Assembly (NCBI GenBank): GCA_026745465.1
Contig: JACYXH010000209.1
Coordinates: 122,501 to 186,500, forward strand
DNA from: Lota lota
Lineage: Eukaryota > Chordata > Actinopteri > Gadiformes > Lotidae
Reading direction: 5' to 3'
DNA: 64,000 bases
The position numbers were made by a program, and so were the translations under genes. Numbering within the stretch: position 1 is the stretch's first letter; each line of letters begins with the position of its first letter. The notes under the pieces were generated by a model. It worked only from the letters and a program-made list of their open reading frames with translations, did no database searches and was not told the origin of the DNA. This document shows, piece after piece, positions 31,316 to 43,010 of this stretch.

Positions 31316-32630
31316 TTGAGGAGGAGGGGATAGGGAGTCCACATCAGAAGTAGAGAGCTCTGTGTGTGTATCTAGGCTAGCTGTGGATGGCCAGTCCGTT
31401 CTAAGTGTGATTCTGCCTGTGATTCACAGCCCCTCTGGCCCTATTCCACACCTTCCCAACTCTCCCAGTAAGCGTCGCTCCCCTCTCCTGAAAGCTGTCC
31501 TCTTTTATTCCCCACCTAAGAAAACCTCTTCCTCTCTTCCACTGCCGCCCTCGCTCTCCATATGAACCCTAAAGCTTCCGGGTCAGAACCACCTTGGGGG
31601 TCACCTCTCCCTTCTTCCAGTTCAAAGCCACAGAACAGAAGGAGAAGCAGGGCTCTTAATAGTTCTGGGTCTGCTGCGGAGCGATGGTGTGGGTCAGCTG
31701 GTCGGGAGGGTTTGTAGCACGCTGGGAATGAAAGAGACTCATGGTTCTTTTAACACGATGCCACAGCACACAGCCCGGCTGGAAGGCCCCCCCGAGGGAT
31801 TCAACATTCTGTGTAATGCTGAAAGGAAAGTCCAAACAGACTCCCGCAACAAGCTGCAATTCTTTTTTTTTCCATGACTTCTTCTACGTTTGCCTCTTAA
31901 TTTAATGTTGTGGTTTGTTTTTTGTGGGAGAAATTCATGATACCGAACGCTAATTGTTGCGTGTATATTGTGAACAATGTTTTACTACAGATCTGAATGT
32001 ACAATGCTGACGTACTGCAGGGATAGTATTTAATGGCGTACTATTAAACAGCCTCTCACCAGCCCATTATAAATGGTTTACAATGTGGAGGTCTCACCCA
32101 CTGACGGGACCACATTGCGAGGGAGTGGAGTGGCATGCGAGGGAGTGGAGAGGATATGCCATACTGCCATACATACAGAGAGAAACCAATGTCCTAACAT
32201 AGTTTTCTCTCTATGTATGCATTACATACAGAGAGAAACCAATGTCCTAACATTGTGTGGTAAAGGATTTCAGGAGTATGACTCCACTCTGATGTTTTGT
32301 TTTTGTAATGGTTCTGGACATTTCGCCAACGGGAGTTTGAAACTACGGTTGGACTTTGTATGTTACATATACATTTGTTTTTCAAGAAAAGGATGTCAAA
32401 TAAAAGTTGCAATGTTTCCATGGCTTTCACTGTCCTCAACTCTTTGAGGAACAACCATTTGGCAGTAGATCAGTGTCAGAGCAGAGCGGGAGTTACACTC
32501 ACAGGAGGAAAGCACAGAGCGTTCTTTCTTCACGTCCTGGCTCACCTTGTGGATAAAGCTAAACGTACACTACAGAGAATTCTGTACATTTGAACTCCAA
32601 CGCTAACAGTAAGTACAGGAGTCAACCCGA
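31316..32630. other. No confident gene; several unrelated short frames
   Basis: Plus-strand frames at 31362-31565 (Pro/Ser-rich) and 31689-31877 share a frame across one stop and look protein-like in composition, but I see no domain or splice support. An inverted pair ACATACAGAGAGAAACCAAT (32171 and 32224) flanks a short palindrome. Unassigned. Confidence 0.3.
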
Positions 32631-32634
32631 TGAT

Positions 32635-32825
32635 TTGGCCTGTGAGATAGGGTTAGGTTTAGTTCATCTAACTGATAGATTAGTTAGGGTTAGATGATGT
32701 GGCCTGTGAGATAGGGTTAGTTCATCTAACTGATAGATTAGTTAGGGTTAGATGATTTGGCCTGTGAGATAGGGTTAGTTCATCTAACTGATAGATTAGT
32801 TGGGGTTAGATGATTTGGCCTGTTT
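32635..32825 (+). repeat. 58-bp repeat with TTAGGG-like words
   Basis: Three copies of GATTTGGCCTGTGAGATAGG plus GTTAGTTCATCTAACTGATA plus GATTAGTTAGGGTTA. The unit contains TTAGGGTTAG, a telomere-like core. Confidence 0.9.
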
Positions 32826-33349
32826 GATGCTGGACAGAGGCAACAAGTGGAGTGCGCAGAGTGTAGTGTGCCTCTGTCTGACTGTCTGTCTGACTGTTTT
32901 CTGGGCAGTTAGTCATAGCATTGTAGCAGTAGAGGGTGTTTTCTTGCCTTTGGCAAATGGCTCATTTATTGCTTTTCGATTTGTCTTGGGATTTTAACAG
33001 CCATTCCAGGACCACCATTGACAAAAATCATAAAGACAATTAGTTGAGACCTGAACTTAGATTGATAATGAAGATTATAAAAAAAGATGTAATTGTAAAC
33101 AAAAAAAACAACTTTACATTTGCTGTTTAAAATTCTCTAAAAGTTGTTCTGTTGTGTTTGTCCCCTACCGGCCACCGTAGCCCTTGGTACCATCAGACAG
33201 GTGCTCTCCCTGTTAGCTCGGTTCTTACTCATTTTCTCTCTCCACTAAATCAGGTGATTCCTCCAATGCCTCCGATTCCTCCGATTGACTTTGTTAAATG
33301 CTGTTTCTTAGATCATTTAACAGTTAAAACAGAGAGAGCACGGAATGAA
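32826..33349. other. No gene recognised
   Basis: A 65-codon plus-strand frame (32800-32997) starts inside the 58-bp repeat and has a hydrophobic stretch, with no other support. Confidence 0.35.
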
Positions 33350-33560
33350 ACCACCGTAGAAAATAAAACAAAAAATCGTATGGCACAGAATGAATGTGCA
33401 TTGCAGAAAATAACAAACCGTATTGCACAGAATGAATGTGCATTGTAGAAAATAACAAACCGTATGTCACAGAATGAATGTGCATTGCAGAAAATAACAA
33501 ACCGTATGGCACAGACAGAAAACCACATTGCACAGAATGAAAACCACATTGCACCTATTT
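33350..33560 (+). repeat. 42-bp minisatellite, second site
   Basis: Near-identical units start at about 33377, 33419, 33461 and 33503 (42-bp period), ending with GCACAGAATGAAAACCACAT copies. Same family as 31086-31315. Confidence 0.92.
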
Positions 33561-33694
33561 CAACATCAAGCCGCAGTCAAACTTCTGCAACAGTGAACAG
33601 CAACTTGCAAGTGTATTGAGAGTTTTGAAAGGGAAAGATTGGGAGAGTGTGCAAGTGCAAAGCAAGTACAGCATCTAACCTCTTCTAATTCCAG

Positions 33695-33800
33695 CATGCC
33701 AACCTTCTACCAAGCCAAAACCAACTTTATACCAAGCCAAAACCAACCTTCTACCAAGCCAAAACCAACCTTCTACCAAGTCAAAACCAACCAATTAAAC
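33695..33800 (+). repeat. 22-bp tandem repeat
   Basis: About five copies of CCAACCTTCTACCAAGCCAA. The frame through it is compositional. Confidence 0.9.
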
Positions 33801-35141
33801 CAAACCTCAACATGCCCCCAGTCAGTAGTCTAGTTAGTCTGATGGATTTAAATAAATAAAAACACAGAGGGTCCAGTGGGGTTATGGATGGAGCAAAAAC
33901 TGAACACTTCCTTATCTTTGTCGAGTTATTTTGGAAAATACCTTAAACTCACAAACATCCTGGATATTTCAGACACGTGTCATTTCAAGTTCTCTGTGGA
34001 TTCCTGAGGGAGGTAGAGCATCTGGAGAAAGCGCTGTGCCGTTCAATTGTCTAACGCAGCATGGATTGCACAGGATTGTCATTTCAACCTAGTGGAGGTC
34101 CTGTAGTCCAGTGGTGCTGTTAAACAAAAAAAGAAAGCAATTGGCGAAAATAGTTGTATTCGCCAATTAGTCTACTTACCTCTTCATCTACGGCTGTTTG
34201 CTTTCAACAGTTCCAGTTTGACCCAAAACGTTGTTCTTTCACAATGGTTGCAGCTGTTCCTCCATTTTGCGTCCAGTTTCCAGAGCACACACACTTCCCA
34301 GTGTTCACGCGGAGGTTGTCGGTGCAGCGCCGGTAAAGTCAGTCGGTTAGTCCTCCCCAGTTAGGCCCAATACAAACACGTGTACACACTGCACTCAAAA
34401 CACAAGCTACAACTCTGCATTTCAACTATAAACGAGCAAAACCAAAGTGACTATGAGCGGTCAAATCCGGGGTAACTTTGAGGGGAAAGAACAGATTGTG
34501 AGTGAGGAGACAGGCAGAGTAATGTAATGTAATGTGTGCGGTGCACTGATGCACAATCACAGGCTGATCTGAAGCCAGCAGCCAAACACAACCAAACAAA
34601 CAATCAAGCAGCTCATTAAACAATAAACGTCGGTGAAGCTCCGCCCCGTTGGTGGCCACGTTGTCCGGATTGTTCATTCAAAAGCGCCCAAAACAAATAC
34701 GCAACAGCGGGCGCAACGTCTAACTAATAAAAGGTACAGGCCTAAGCCATCGGTTACCGCAGTCAAACGAAAAAAAAAAAGAACTAATGGCCGACATCAC
34801 CTGGGAGCTATGTGCACATCGGGGGCGACTCAGCTAAATTCAATTAAGAACTAATGACAACGAGAAGGTGATTGGCTGTCAGCGAGAAGCTCCACACGAG
34901 AAAGGGCCTCCGTATGGAGCGCAGCATATGAAGCACATTTATAGAATAAAAGCGCTCAAATAATAAGATATCGCTTCTCTTTATTTTTGGGGGGTCATAA
35001 ACGACATCAGTATAATGTAGACATACGGAAATGTGATGATTGCAATTATTGTTGTCTACTGTTGGAATCATTCTGTGCCGCGATCTATACCTAAGTAAAT
35101 ACTTTGTGGACAAATTGTGAGTCAATTGCTTTACTGGATAA
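33801..35141. other. No gene recognised
   Basis: A small inverted repeat ATTGGCGAA/TTCGCCAAT lies at 34140-34148 and 34159-34167. The 34600-34900 stretch is more GC-rich and could be a promoter or old element. Nothing further is supported. Confidence 0.35.
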
Positions 35142-35212
35142 GCATTGGTGGTTCAGTGGTAGAATTCTCGCCTGCCACGCGGGAGGCCCGGGTTCGATTC
35201 CCGGCCAATGCA
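35142..35212 (+). tRNA. tRNA-Gly (GCC)
   Basis: Canonical 71-nt copy with the standard D loop TTCAGTGGTAGAATTC, anticodon GCC, T arm CCGGGTTCGATTCCCGG. Best-preserved Gly gene in the window. Confidence 0.95.
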
Positions 35213-35855
35213 AGGCAATCTTTTGATTAGTTCTGAATGGCAAATAAAACCTTTTGTGTGAGGTTACCTCTTTCTGAACATCTAGCTGATGATGGCAAAC
35301 TAAACTTCGTTTTTCCTCTAGTTCAATTTTTTTTATTCATTAGTATGAATTAAAAAATAAGAAAAATAAACTTTCGTTAGCCAGTTTTGTATGGGGTTTG
35401 GAGTGGATCACAAGGTCACAGGTTCAAGACTGACCAGTGACAAACAAAATTAAAAGAAAATGCACAAGCACTGTTCTGCTTTAATGGATGTATTTAAGAT
35501 CTCTTGCGTGAATATAATTATCCTTGTGCCGTATTTACACACACACATTTTAATGGGAATGTTCTGTTTATTGTGCTATTATCTATTACTCCATTATCAT
35601 AGCCATATAACTATTTACAGCACACCTGTCCACTCTTTACCACGCTATTTGTATATTTATTATTTGTATTGTGAAGTGTAGGCTCAATTTAGCTTCAGCC
35701 TCCACCTTCACAGAAGTGTTTTATCTATAAAACACTGATATTATTCATTTAAATGACAAAAATAAATCCAAACTAAGCTACTGTTTGTTAAACCACTAAT
35801 GTTGCATGGCAGAAAAAAGACTGACATCTAAAATGTTCAGTTAAAAAAGAACAGT

Positions 35856-35857
<2 letters not shown>
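35213..35857. other. Spacer after tRNA-Gly
   Basis: The first 90 bp match the flank of the other Gly genes (ending CATCTAGCTGATGA). The remainder has no recognised content apart from a weak B-box-like GGTTCAAGACT near 35422. Confidence 0.4.

Positions 35858-35927
<70 letters not shown>
35858..35927 (+). repeat. (TA)n microsatellite
   Basis: About 35 TA units. Confidence 0.95.
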
Positions 35928-35928
<1 letters not shown>

Positions 35929-36242
35929 GTGCTCAAAAATATATATTACAGTATGTTGCTTTCTTTTCTTCTTTTCTGGCGAGGGGCGTGTGGAAGCACT
36001 GCTGAGGGGAAAGCAAACATCTATCCGCTACACGCTAAAGTATGTCACACCAGTGTAGAGGTTATTACAGTTGCACTAACCAGAGGGGAAGAGCCGGTCC
36101 TGACAGATGACACAGCGGGGCTGGATGGGGGCAGAGAGAAAGGGGAGATGGGCCTGATATATCAAAAAAACTCACAGACACCGACTGCTCCTAAAATAAC
36201 TAACCTCTGATTATATTGGTGACTGTGGGTTGATATCAAACA

Positions 36243-36314
36243 CTCCCCGTCGGGGAATTGAACCCCGCTCTCCCGCGTGACAGGCGGGGATACTGACCAC
36301 TATACTAACGAGGA
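36243..36314 (-). tRNA. tRNA-Asp (GTC)
   Basis: Complete 72-nt copy. One variable-loop base differs from the copy at 2035 (GAGAG for GAGAC) and all stems pair. Confidence 0.9.
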
Positions 36315-36491
36315 ACTGTTGGAATGAGAATACCTCGACATTGGTAAGCGCATTGACGTCTACAAATGTTTTACGGCAACTTAAACGCTTTGTGTGACGT
36401 CTCTTCTTTCTTGACATCTAGCTGATGAGGGCGAACTAAACTTTAGAGTAATTTGATAGGAAGATGTTATTTCGCTTGTCCTTAAAACTTC

Positions 36492-36574
36492 TGTCAGAAG
36501 TGGGATTTGAACCCACGCCTCCAGAGGAGACTGCGACCTGAACGCAGCGCCTTAGACCGCTCGGCCATCCTGAC
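36492..36574 (-). tRNA. tRNA-Leu (CAG)
   Basis: Complete 83-nt class II tRNA, anticodon CAG, differing from the copy at 1801 only in the D loop (GCGGTC for GCAGTC). Confidence 0.93.
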
Positions 36575-36724
36575 TATAATAAAAATTGTCCAAGAGTTGA
36601 TCGTTGTGTAAATTTCGTTAAACTTGTCATTGAAATCAAAGATCGCTTCTTGCTCACAGACACTGACTGCTCCTAAAGTAACTCAACTTTGATTGTATTG
36701 GTGACTGTTGGTTAATGTCAAACA

Positions 36725-36796
36725 CTCCCCGTCGGGGAATTGAACCCCGGTCTCTCGCGTGACAGGCGGGGATACTGACCACTATACTAACGAGGA
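36725..36796 (-). tRNA. tRNA-Asp (GTC) with an anticodon-stem mismatch
   Basis: As the other Asp genes, but the 3' strand of the anticodon stem is GCGAG instead of GCGGG, leaving a C-A mismatch at the second pair. Reduced function or early decay. Confidence 0.82.
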
Positions 36797-37580
<784 letters not shown>

Positions 37581-38310
37581 TTCTACTGAATACATATTGT
37601 AGAGAATGCTCCTTTTCCAATGAATGTCTCATTCTACTTTTGTAAATTTGAATTTAAATCAAAAAGGTTTAGAAACATTTTATTATGTTATCAAAATGAA
37701 CACTTCACATTGTCAATATTTTCTACTTCCTGTAGTCGTTTGCAATTTGATATCATTAAACGTATAAAAAAACAGAAACAAGAGGAGAGGGGACAGAGAG
37801 ATGGAGAGAGATATGAACTTTAACTGAACATTAAGATTGGAAGACACAGAGATAATGCTATTGACACAGAGACATCGATGACAGTCAGTTTAGGATTGTA
37901 GGATTGAGGGAGGGAGAGGGAGGGAGGGAGAGGGAATAACGAACTGGCGCCGGCTGCTAGGAAGCGCGATGGAGAAATAGGGAGCGTAGATTGGTGATTG
38001 CTGGCAGTGTGTGTAAACAGAAGCACGTGGAGAAGTGGCAGCCGGCGGCCGCTAGGTGGCGGCAATGGACGGAGTGACGCACAGGCCCATTGCTGTTGAC
38101 ACAGAGACATCGATGACAGTCAGCTTCACTGTAGGAGAGAGGGAGGGAGAGGGAGGGAGGGGGGAAGAGGGAAGGTGGGAGAGAGAGGAGGGAGAGAGGG
38201 AAAGGGAGGGGAAAAGAGTTGAAGAGAGAGAAGAGACACTGTGAGGGAAGGAGAGGCAGGGAGAGTGAGAAAAGGGGAAGAGAATGAGGGAAGGAGGGGG
38301 AGAGAGCGAA
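37581..38310 (-). repeat. Mirror of the 24.75-25.5 kb repeat cluster
   Basis: The reverse complement carries the GC-rich insert (37935-38090), two ATCGATGACAGTCAGCTTC-type blocks and a GA-rich tract (38125-38310), like 24751-25500. It lies 3' of the minus-strand TRIM as that one lies 3' of the plus-strand TRIM. Confidence 0.82.
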
Positions 38311-38319
38311 GAAGAATGT

Positions 38320-38700
38320 ACCTATTCTACTGAATACATATTGTAGAGAATGTAACTATTCTACTGAATACATATTGTAGAGAATGTACCTATTCTACTG
38401 AATACATAAAGTAAAGAATGTACCTATTCTACTGAAAACATATTGTAGAGAATGTACCTATTCTATTGAATACATATTGTACTGAGAATGTAGTTTTTCT
38501 ACTGAATACATATTGTACTGAGAATGTACATATTCTACTGACTAATTATTGTACTGAGAATATAGCTATTCTACTGAATACATATTGTACTGAGAATGTA
38601 CCTAGTCTACTGAATACATATTGCAGAGAATGTACCTATTCTACTGAGTAATTGTAGAGAATGTAACTATTCCACAGAAAATTACCCCAGTCTACCTTTT
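38320..38700 (-). repeat. 36-bp minisatellite, mirror copy
   Basis: About nine units of AGAATGTACCTATTCTACTG plus AATACATATTGTAG, the inverse of 24525-24750. Confidence 0.92.
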
Positions 38701-38707
38701 GTACATT

Positions 38708-39088
38708 TTTATTGAAATAAAAAAAGTGTACAAACATTTGATGTCATTCATATTTCAGGAGTATAAACTAATATCCTGGTTTTGTTTAAGAAACTAGAAG
38801 TTTTTAACATGCACCTGCAAATGTTTCTAAATTTCATATTGTTAAATGTATAAAAAACATTCAGCAGTAATCAGATATTGATCAATATAGTATACGTAAT
38901 CGAATCATGTATCATGGGTTATATTTTACAATAGTCAGGGTTCTTTTCCGAATGAATTCCTTCTTGTCAAATGAAAGCAGTACAACATTAATGCAGTTCT
39001 CTCAGATCTCACGTAGTAGATATTATAATTCATGAAACAACATTAGTGGTTTTGGTCGTTTGATTATTTTATTATCAAACAAAAGGTC
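38708..39088 (-). other. TRIM 3' UTR with polyadenylation signal
   Basis: AATAAA at 38708-38713 on the minus strand, the counterpart of 24480 in the plus-strand paralogue. Confidence 0.7.
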
Positions 39089-40702
39089 CTAGTCTGTTTG
39101 ATTGACAGGTGAGATGATCAGGGGGGCAGAGTTTATACCTTTATCATTATAGAGACCTGGACTGAGGAATGGATAGAGAGGCTCAGTAAAGGTGCAGCAA
39201 GTAGCAGAGTAGATATGAACCCTGGCTTCCACATCATAGATGGAGACCAGACCCTCATCGTAATCAACAAACACCCCCACCTTCTGGAGCTCAGCTCTCA
39301 GAGGGAGACGGACATGAAGGTTACCTCTAAATACCAACCGTTCCTTGTTGAATAAAATAGTCCAGTAACCATTCTTAGGGATGGGTTTGATCGCACTGCT
39401 TCTGTTGATGGACTCTCTGACCACTCCTAAACACCATTCAGTCTTGTCTTTAACCTGGACCTCAAAGTAAAATCTCCCTGAGGAGAAGCTCTGCCTCGTG
39501 AGAACAAATAATTTCTCTGTAAAACTCTTAGGGTTGTCTGGGAGTATCTTCCTGACACCTCCATGATGTACTTGTTTCCCATCCTCAGACAGGATGAGAC
39601 TGGAATGAGCTGTATCAGGATCCAGAGTCACATCTACTTCATACTGCTGGACCATCTTTAGTTCAGCAGCATCACACAGCTTCTTCATCTCTATGTCCAG
39701 CTGATCCAGGGATCTCCTCAAGGTCCCTACGTATGACGGAGGACGGACCTCCACCGTTGTCCAGTCCCTGGTGGGTGGAGGATTCTTCAGGGATCTGAAG
39801 GTCTGGAGGAAGTGGAGGTGGTCTTCAGTCTGTGAGAGCTGCTTCACCTCTGTGCTTCTATTGGTCAGATCTTCTATTTCCTGCTCCAGCTCTTTGAAGA
39901 GGTCTTCAGCCTCTTTCTCTGTGGATTTCAGTCTCTCTTTAACCGTTTGGTTGAACTCATCCTGCCACTTTTCAATGTAGCGCATCAGAGCAGTGAAGAC
40001 CTGCACACCATCAGCTATCTCTCTGTCTGCGTCTTTCTTGCTCAATTCTACGGTGTCTTTGATCTCCTTAATCTTTAGTTTTCTCTCCTGGATCTTCTGC
40101 TGAACTTCAGACTCTATCTTCCCCAGCTGGGCCGTCTTCACTTCATATTCCTCCTTTAGAGACACAACAGGATGGGACTTGTGGTCTGTCTCTGTGCAGA
40201 ACTGACACACACACACCTGTTCAGTCTGGCAGAAGAGCTCCAGAAGTTGGTCGTGTTTCTTACACATCCTGTCTTCCAGACGGTCCATAGGCTCGACCAG
40301 CCGATGTCTCTTCAGGCCTGCGACTCTCTGATGTGGCTCCAGGTGGGTTTGGCAGTAAGAGGTAAAACACACTAGGCAGGACTTCACAGCCTTCAGCTGG
40401 GTCCCAGTACAGACGTCACAGGGAACTTCTGCTGGTTCAACACAAGGCTGCTCTTTGACTCGTACAGAACTTCTGAACTGATCAACCATCTCTGATATGA
40501 ATGTATTGACCTGTAAATCAGGTCTTGTCTGGAACAGCTTGCTGCAAACATGACATTTGTACTGGACTTGGCCATCCCAGAACCTTGTAATACAGGTTCT
40601 GCAGAAGTTGTGTCCACATGGTGTGGTGACTGGGCTGTTGAGCACATCCAGACAGATGGAACATGAAAAGATATCCTCAGACCAGGAAGAGTTGGACGCC
40701 AT
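39089..40702 (-). CDS. TRIM-family E3 ubiquitin ligase (bloodthirsty/TRIM39-like), intact
   Basis: Single-exon 537-aa paralogue of the protein at 22479. RING at residues 14-53 (CSICLDVLNSPV, CGHNFCRTC, CHVC), with H in place of P between the last two ligands. B-box1 CDVC...CLVC, B-box2 CKKH...CVCQFCTETDHKSH, coiled coil about 190-300, PRY at LDPDTAHSSLILSEDG, SPRY with SFSSGRFYFEVQV, WCLGVVRES and VGVFVDYDE. Four residues are missing after DQL (EDTL motif). It starts right after a CTAG acceptor. Flanks mirror those of the plus-strand gene, so the two are an inverted duplicate pair. Substrate unknown; divergence in SPRY loops may set ligand choice. Confidence 0.92.
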   Translation of the reverse strand: MASNSSWSEDIFSCSICLDVLNSPVTTPCGHNFCRTCITRFWDGQVQYKCHVCSKLFQTRPDLQVNTFISEMVDQFRSSVRVKEQPCVEPAEVPCDVCTGTQLKAVKSCLVCFTSYCQTHLEPHQRVAGLKRHRLVEPMDRLEDRMCKKHDQLLELFCQTEQVCVCQFCTETDHKSHPVVSLKEEYEVKTAQLGKIESEVQQKIQERKLKIKEIKDTVELSKKDADREIADGVQVFTALMRYIEKWQDEFNQTVKERLKSTEKEAEDLFKELEQEIEDLTNRSTEVKQLSQTEDHLHFLQTFRSLKNPPPTRDWTTVEVRPPSYVGTLRRSLDQLDIEMKKLCDAAELKMVQQYEVDVTLDPDTAHSSLILSEDGKQVHHGGVRKILPDNPKSFTEKLFVLTRQSFSSGRFYFEVQVKDKTEWCLGVVRESINRSSAIKPIPKNGYWTILFNKERLVFRGNLHVRLPLRAELQKVGVFVDYDEGLVSIYDVEARVHIYSATCCTFTEPLYPFLSPGLYNDKGINSAPLIISPVNQTD

Positions 40703-41388
40703 TCCTAGAAAAGAAATATGAAAATTAAATTACCATTTTAATAATATGATTTATTTTGTATACATGTAATAATATGTTAATATTCATAAATGTTTTGTTA
40801 TTTCAAGCAAAGCTCTTGAGCCAACAGGTCGGTACAACAGCACTGAACATAAACACACTGGTCACTATCGACTCTCACACCGCTACCACCGCGAATGAAG
40901 GAGCCAACTGCACTCACACACAGGGAAGATTCTAACGCCACTACTACTCTGATCCATACTGCTTATCCAGCCGCTACTTTAACGCTTCTTTTAGAAGAAG
41001 ACAAGTTAAGAACAAGACATCTTTCTTCAACAGCAACACCGTACACAGGTTTTGAATATATAACTATAATAGACTCTATACTATTGAGAGAATTGAAATG
41101 TGATACAAACAAAAAGAAATAAATAAACAAGAGAAAAGAAAAGACAGGGGCATAGAGCAACAGGGATGGGGTCTGCATGCAGCTGGGCCTCAAAAGGCCT
41201 GAAGCCTTATCTGAACAGTTCTTCTGAAGGAAGATCTGGTTATTTTTCTTTCCTGTGAATAATTCTGGATGAACGATCACCAGGAAACGACAAATGGCAG
41301 ATCTTCCTTCAGAAGAACTGTTCAAATAAAGCTTCAGGCCTTCTTGCATTTAAATTGTACTCCACAATTAAATGAATTAATATACAAC
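40703..41388 (-). promoter_or_regulatory. TRIM 5' flank, mirror copy
   Basis: Inverse of 21850-22478, including the GCGGTGGTAGCGG part and the CTAG acceptor. The first 640 bp or so are shared. Homology breaks at about 41345, where an hAT-type end follows. Confidence 0.6.
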
Positions 41389-42255
41389 CAGAAGTGGGTA
41401 AAGTAGCCAAAAATTTTACTCAAGTAAAAGTACTGTTACTTCAGAATAATATGACTCAAGTAAAAGTAAAAAGTAGTCATCCAAATAATTACTTGAGTAA
41501 GAGTAAAAAAGTACTTGGTGAAAAAACTACTCAAGTACTGAGTAACTGTTGAGTAACGTCTGATTCATGTTTTAACACAAGACAACAAATCAGACAGACA
41601 AAAATACAAAATAATCATCTTTAGGCAAATTATAATTCATCAAAACAAAAAAATAAATTAAAACAAATTACAAAATAGCTTCAATCAAAATAATTCAGGT
41701 AAATTCAAGTACTTAAAAAATATAAAATAAATAATAAATAAGCACAAGTAACACAAATTTCCAGGCTGAACTAGAACGAGGCAGCCCATAAACTGTTTGT
41801 TTGTGTGTGTGTGTGTGTCCACTATGACAGAACAACAGAAGCAAAAACACACACACATTTCATATCAGGCATGCTGAACAGAAAACTGCACACCAGAAGG
41901 AAGCGGTCAACGTAAAATAATCCATAGGTGTTGATTAGGCCTACTCAGTACCTTTGTATTGCATGGCAAGCAACAGCCCTTTTTCTGTGTGCCTAGAAAT
42001 TAATACTCTGATCTGTGTTTAGGCCACACTGCACATCTCACTGAGCACAGGAAAAGAGCAGCAGTACACATCAACTGAAAAAGCACCAGTCCATAATAGA
42101 TGGCCAAATAAAACAATTTTGCAGGCCTAGTATCCCAGAACACAAATTAAGCTGAATGCATGTTCTTTAAAAGGCATCAGAGGAGGGTGATGTAGTTGTA
42201 GATGGGGCATTATGTTTACTTCCAGTTCCAATATCTAACAAGAAAAGTCAGCAAA
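41389..42255 (-). mobile_element. hAT-type element 3' part
   Basis: Begins CAGAAGTGGGTAAAGTAGCC and continues with ACTCAAGTAAAAGTACTGTT. This is the reverse complement of the terminal sequence at 60380-60725, which follows a hAT transposase. No second terminal repeat was found before 42260, so it is truncated. It sits between the TRIM flank and the 91-nt exon block. Confidence 0.75.
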
Positions 42256-42305
42256 AAAGTCACAATTGTCTCCCCCCCCTCTCCGCGTACAGAGCGCGGC
42301 CCCGC

Positions 42306-42526
42306 GTGCCTGCGCCGCGCTCCAAACAGGACGCCGAGCACCGAGCACGCGCTGGTGGAATCCGACGAGGCGACACAATAGAGCACGTGAAGGTTGGTTT
42401 AGCTAAGCATCAACATCACGTGTTCACACGGAGCGCAGGAGACCCGTGTGGGGCTAACGCTACAGTACAACATGGCGCCCTGCGGACAGGACAATGAGGA
42501 TTAGAGGTTCAATGTGTTGGACCCAC
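42306..42526 (-). other. Fourth copy of the GC-rich block (partial)
   Basis: Corresponds to 21409-21610 inverted. The long 133-codon frame is truncated here but the opposite 63-codon frame remains. Confidence 0.5.
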
Positions 42527-42617
42527 CTTGGAATGTTTCTGTCCCGGCTCTCCGCTTTAAAACGTCTTGTTCTTCGTCTCCGGAGAGACTAACGCGTCCA
42601 TGTTGTCTCTTCGTCAT
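42527..42617 (-). CDS. Candidate short first coding exon, copy C
   Basis: Encodes MTKRQHGRVSLSGDEEQDVL plus KRRAGTETFQ, ending AAG|GTGGGT. TATAAAG lies at 42678-42684, about 60 bp upstream on the minus strand. Only one residue differs from copy B. Confidence 0.45.
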
Positions 42618-42760
42618 GTCGTCCCTTCGTCTGTTGGATTTGCGTGAACTTCCGTTTCCTGAACAAGAGAGAGGGGTCTTTATACAGAGCTCCTGGCTCG
42701 GGCCCGCCCCCTCGGTAGCCTTCTGACACGCTCACAGACACAGCCACGCGCAGACACAGC

Positions 42761-43010
<250 letters not shown>

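Noticed and set aside
34970..35000. U2 snRNA-like start ATCGCTTCTC
   Set aside because: Similarity stops after ten bases, with no branch-site pairing region or Sm site.
35395..35440. tRNA-like GGTTCAAGACT near tRNA-Gly
   Set aside because: Only a weak B-box; no acceptor, D or anticodon stems can be drawn.
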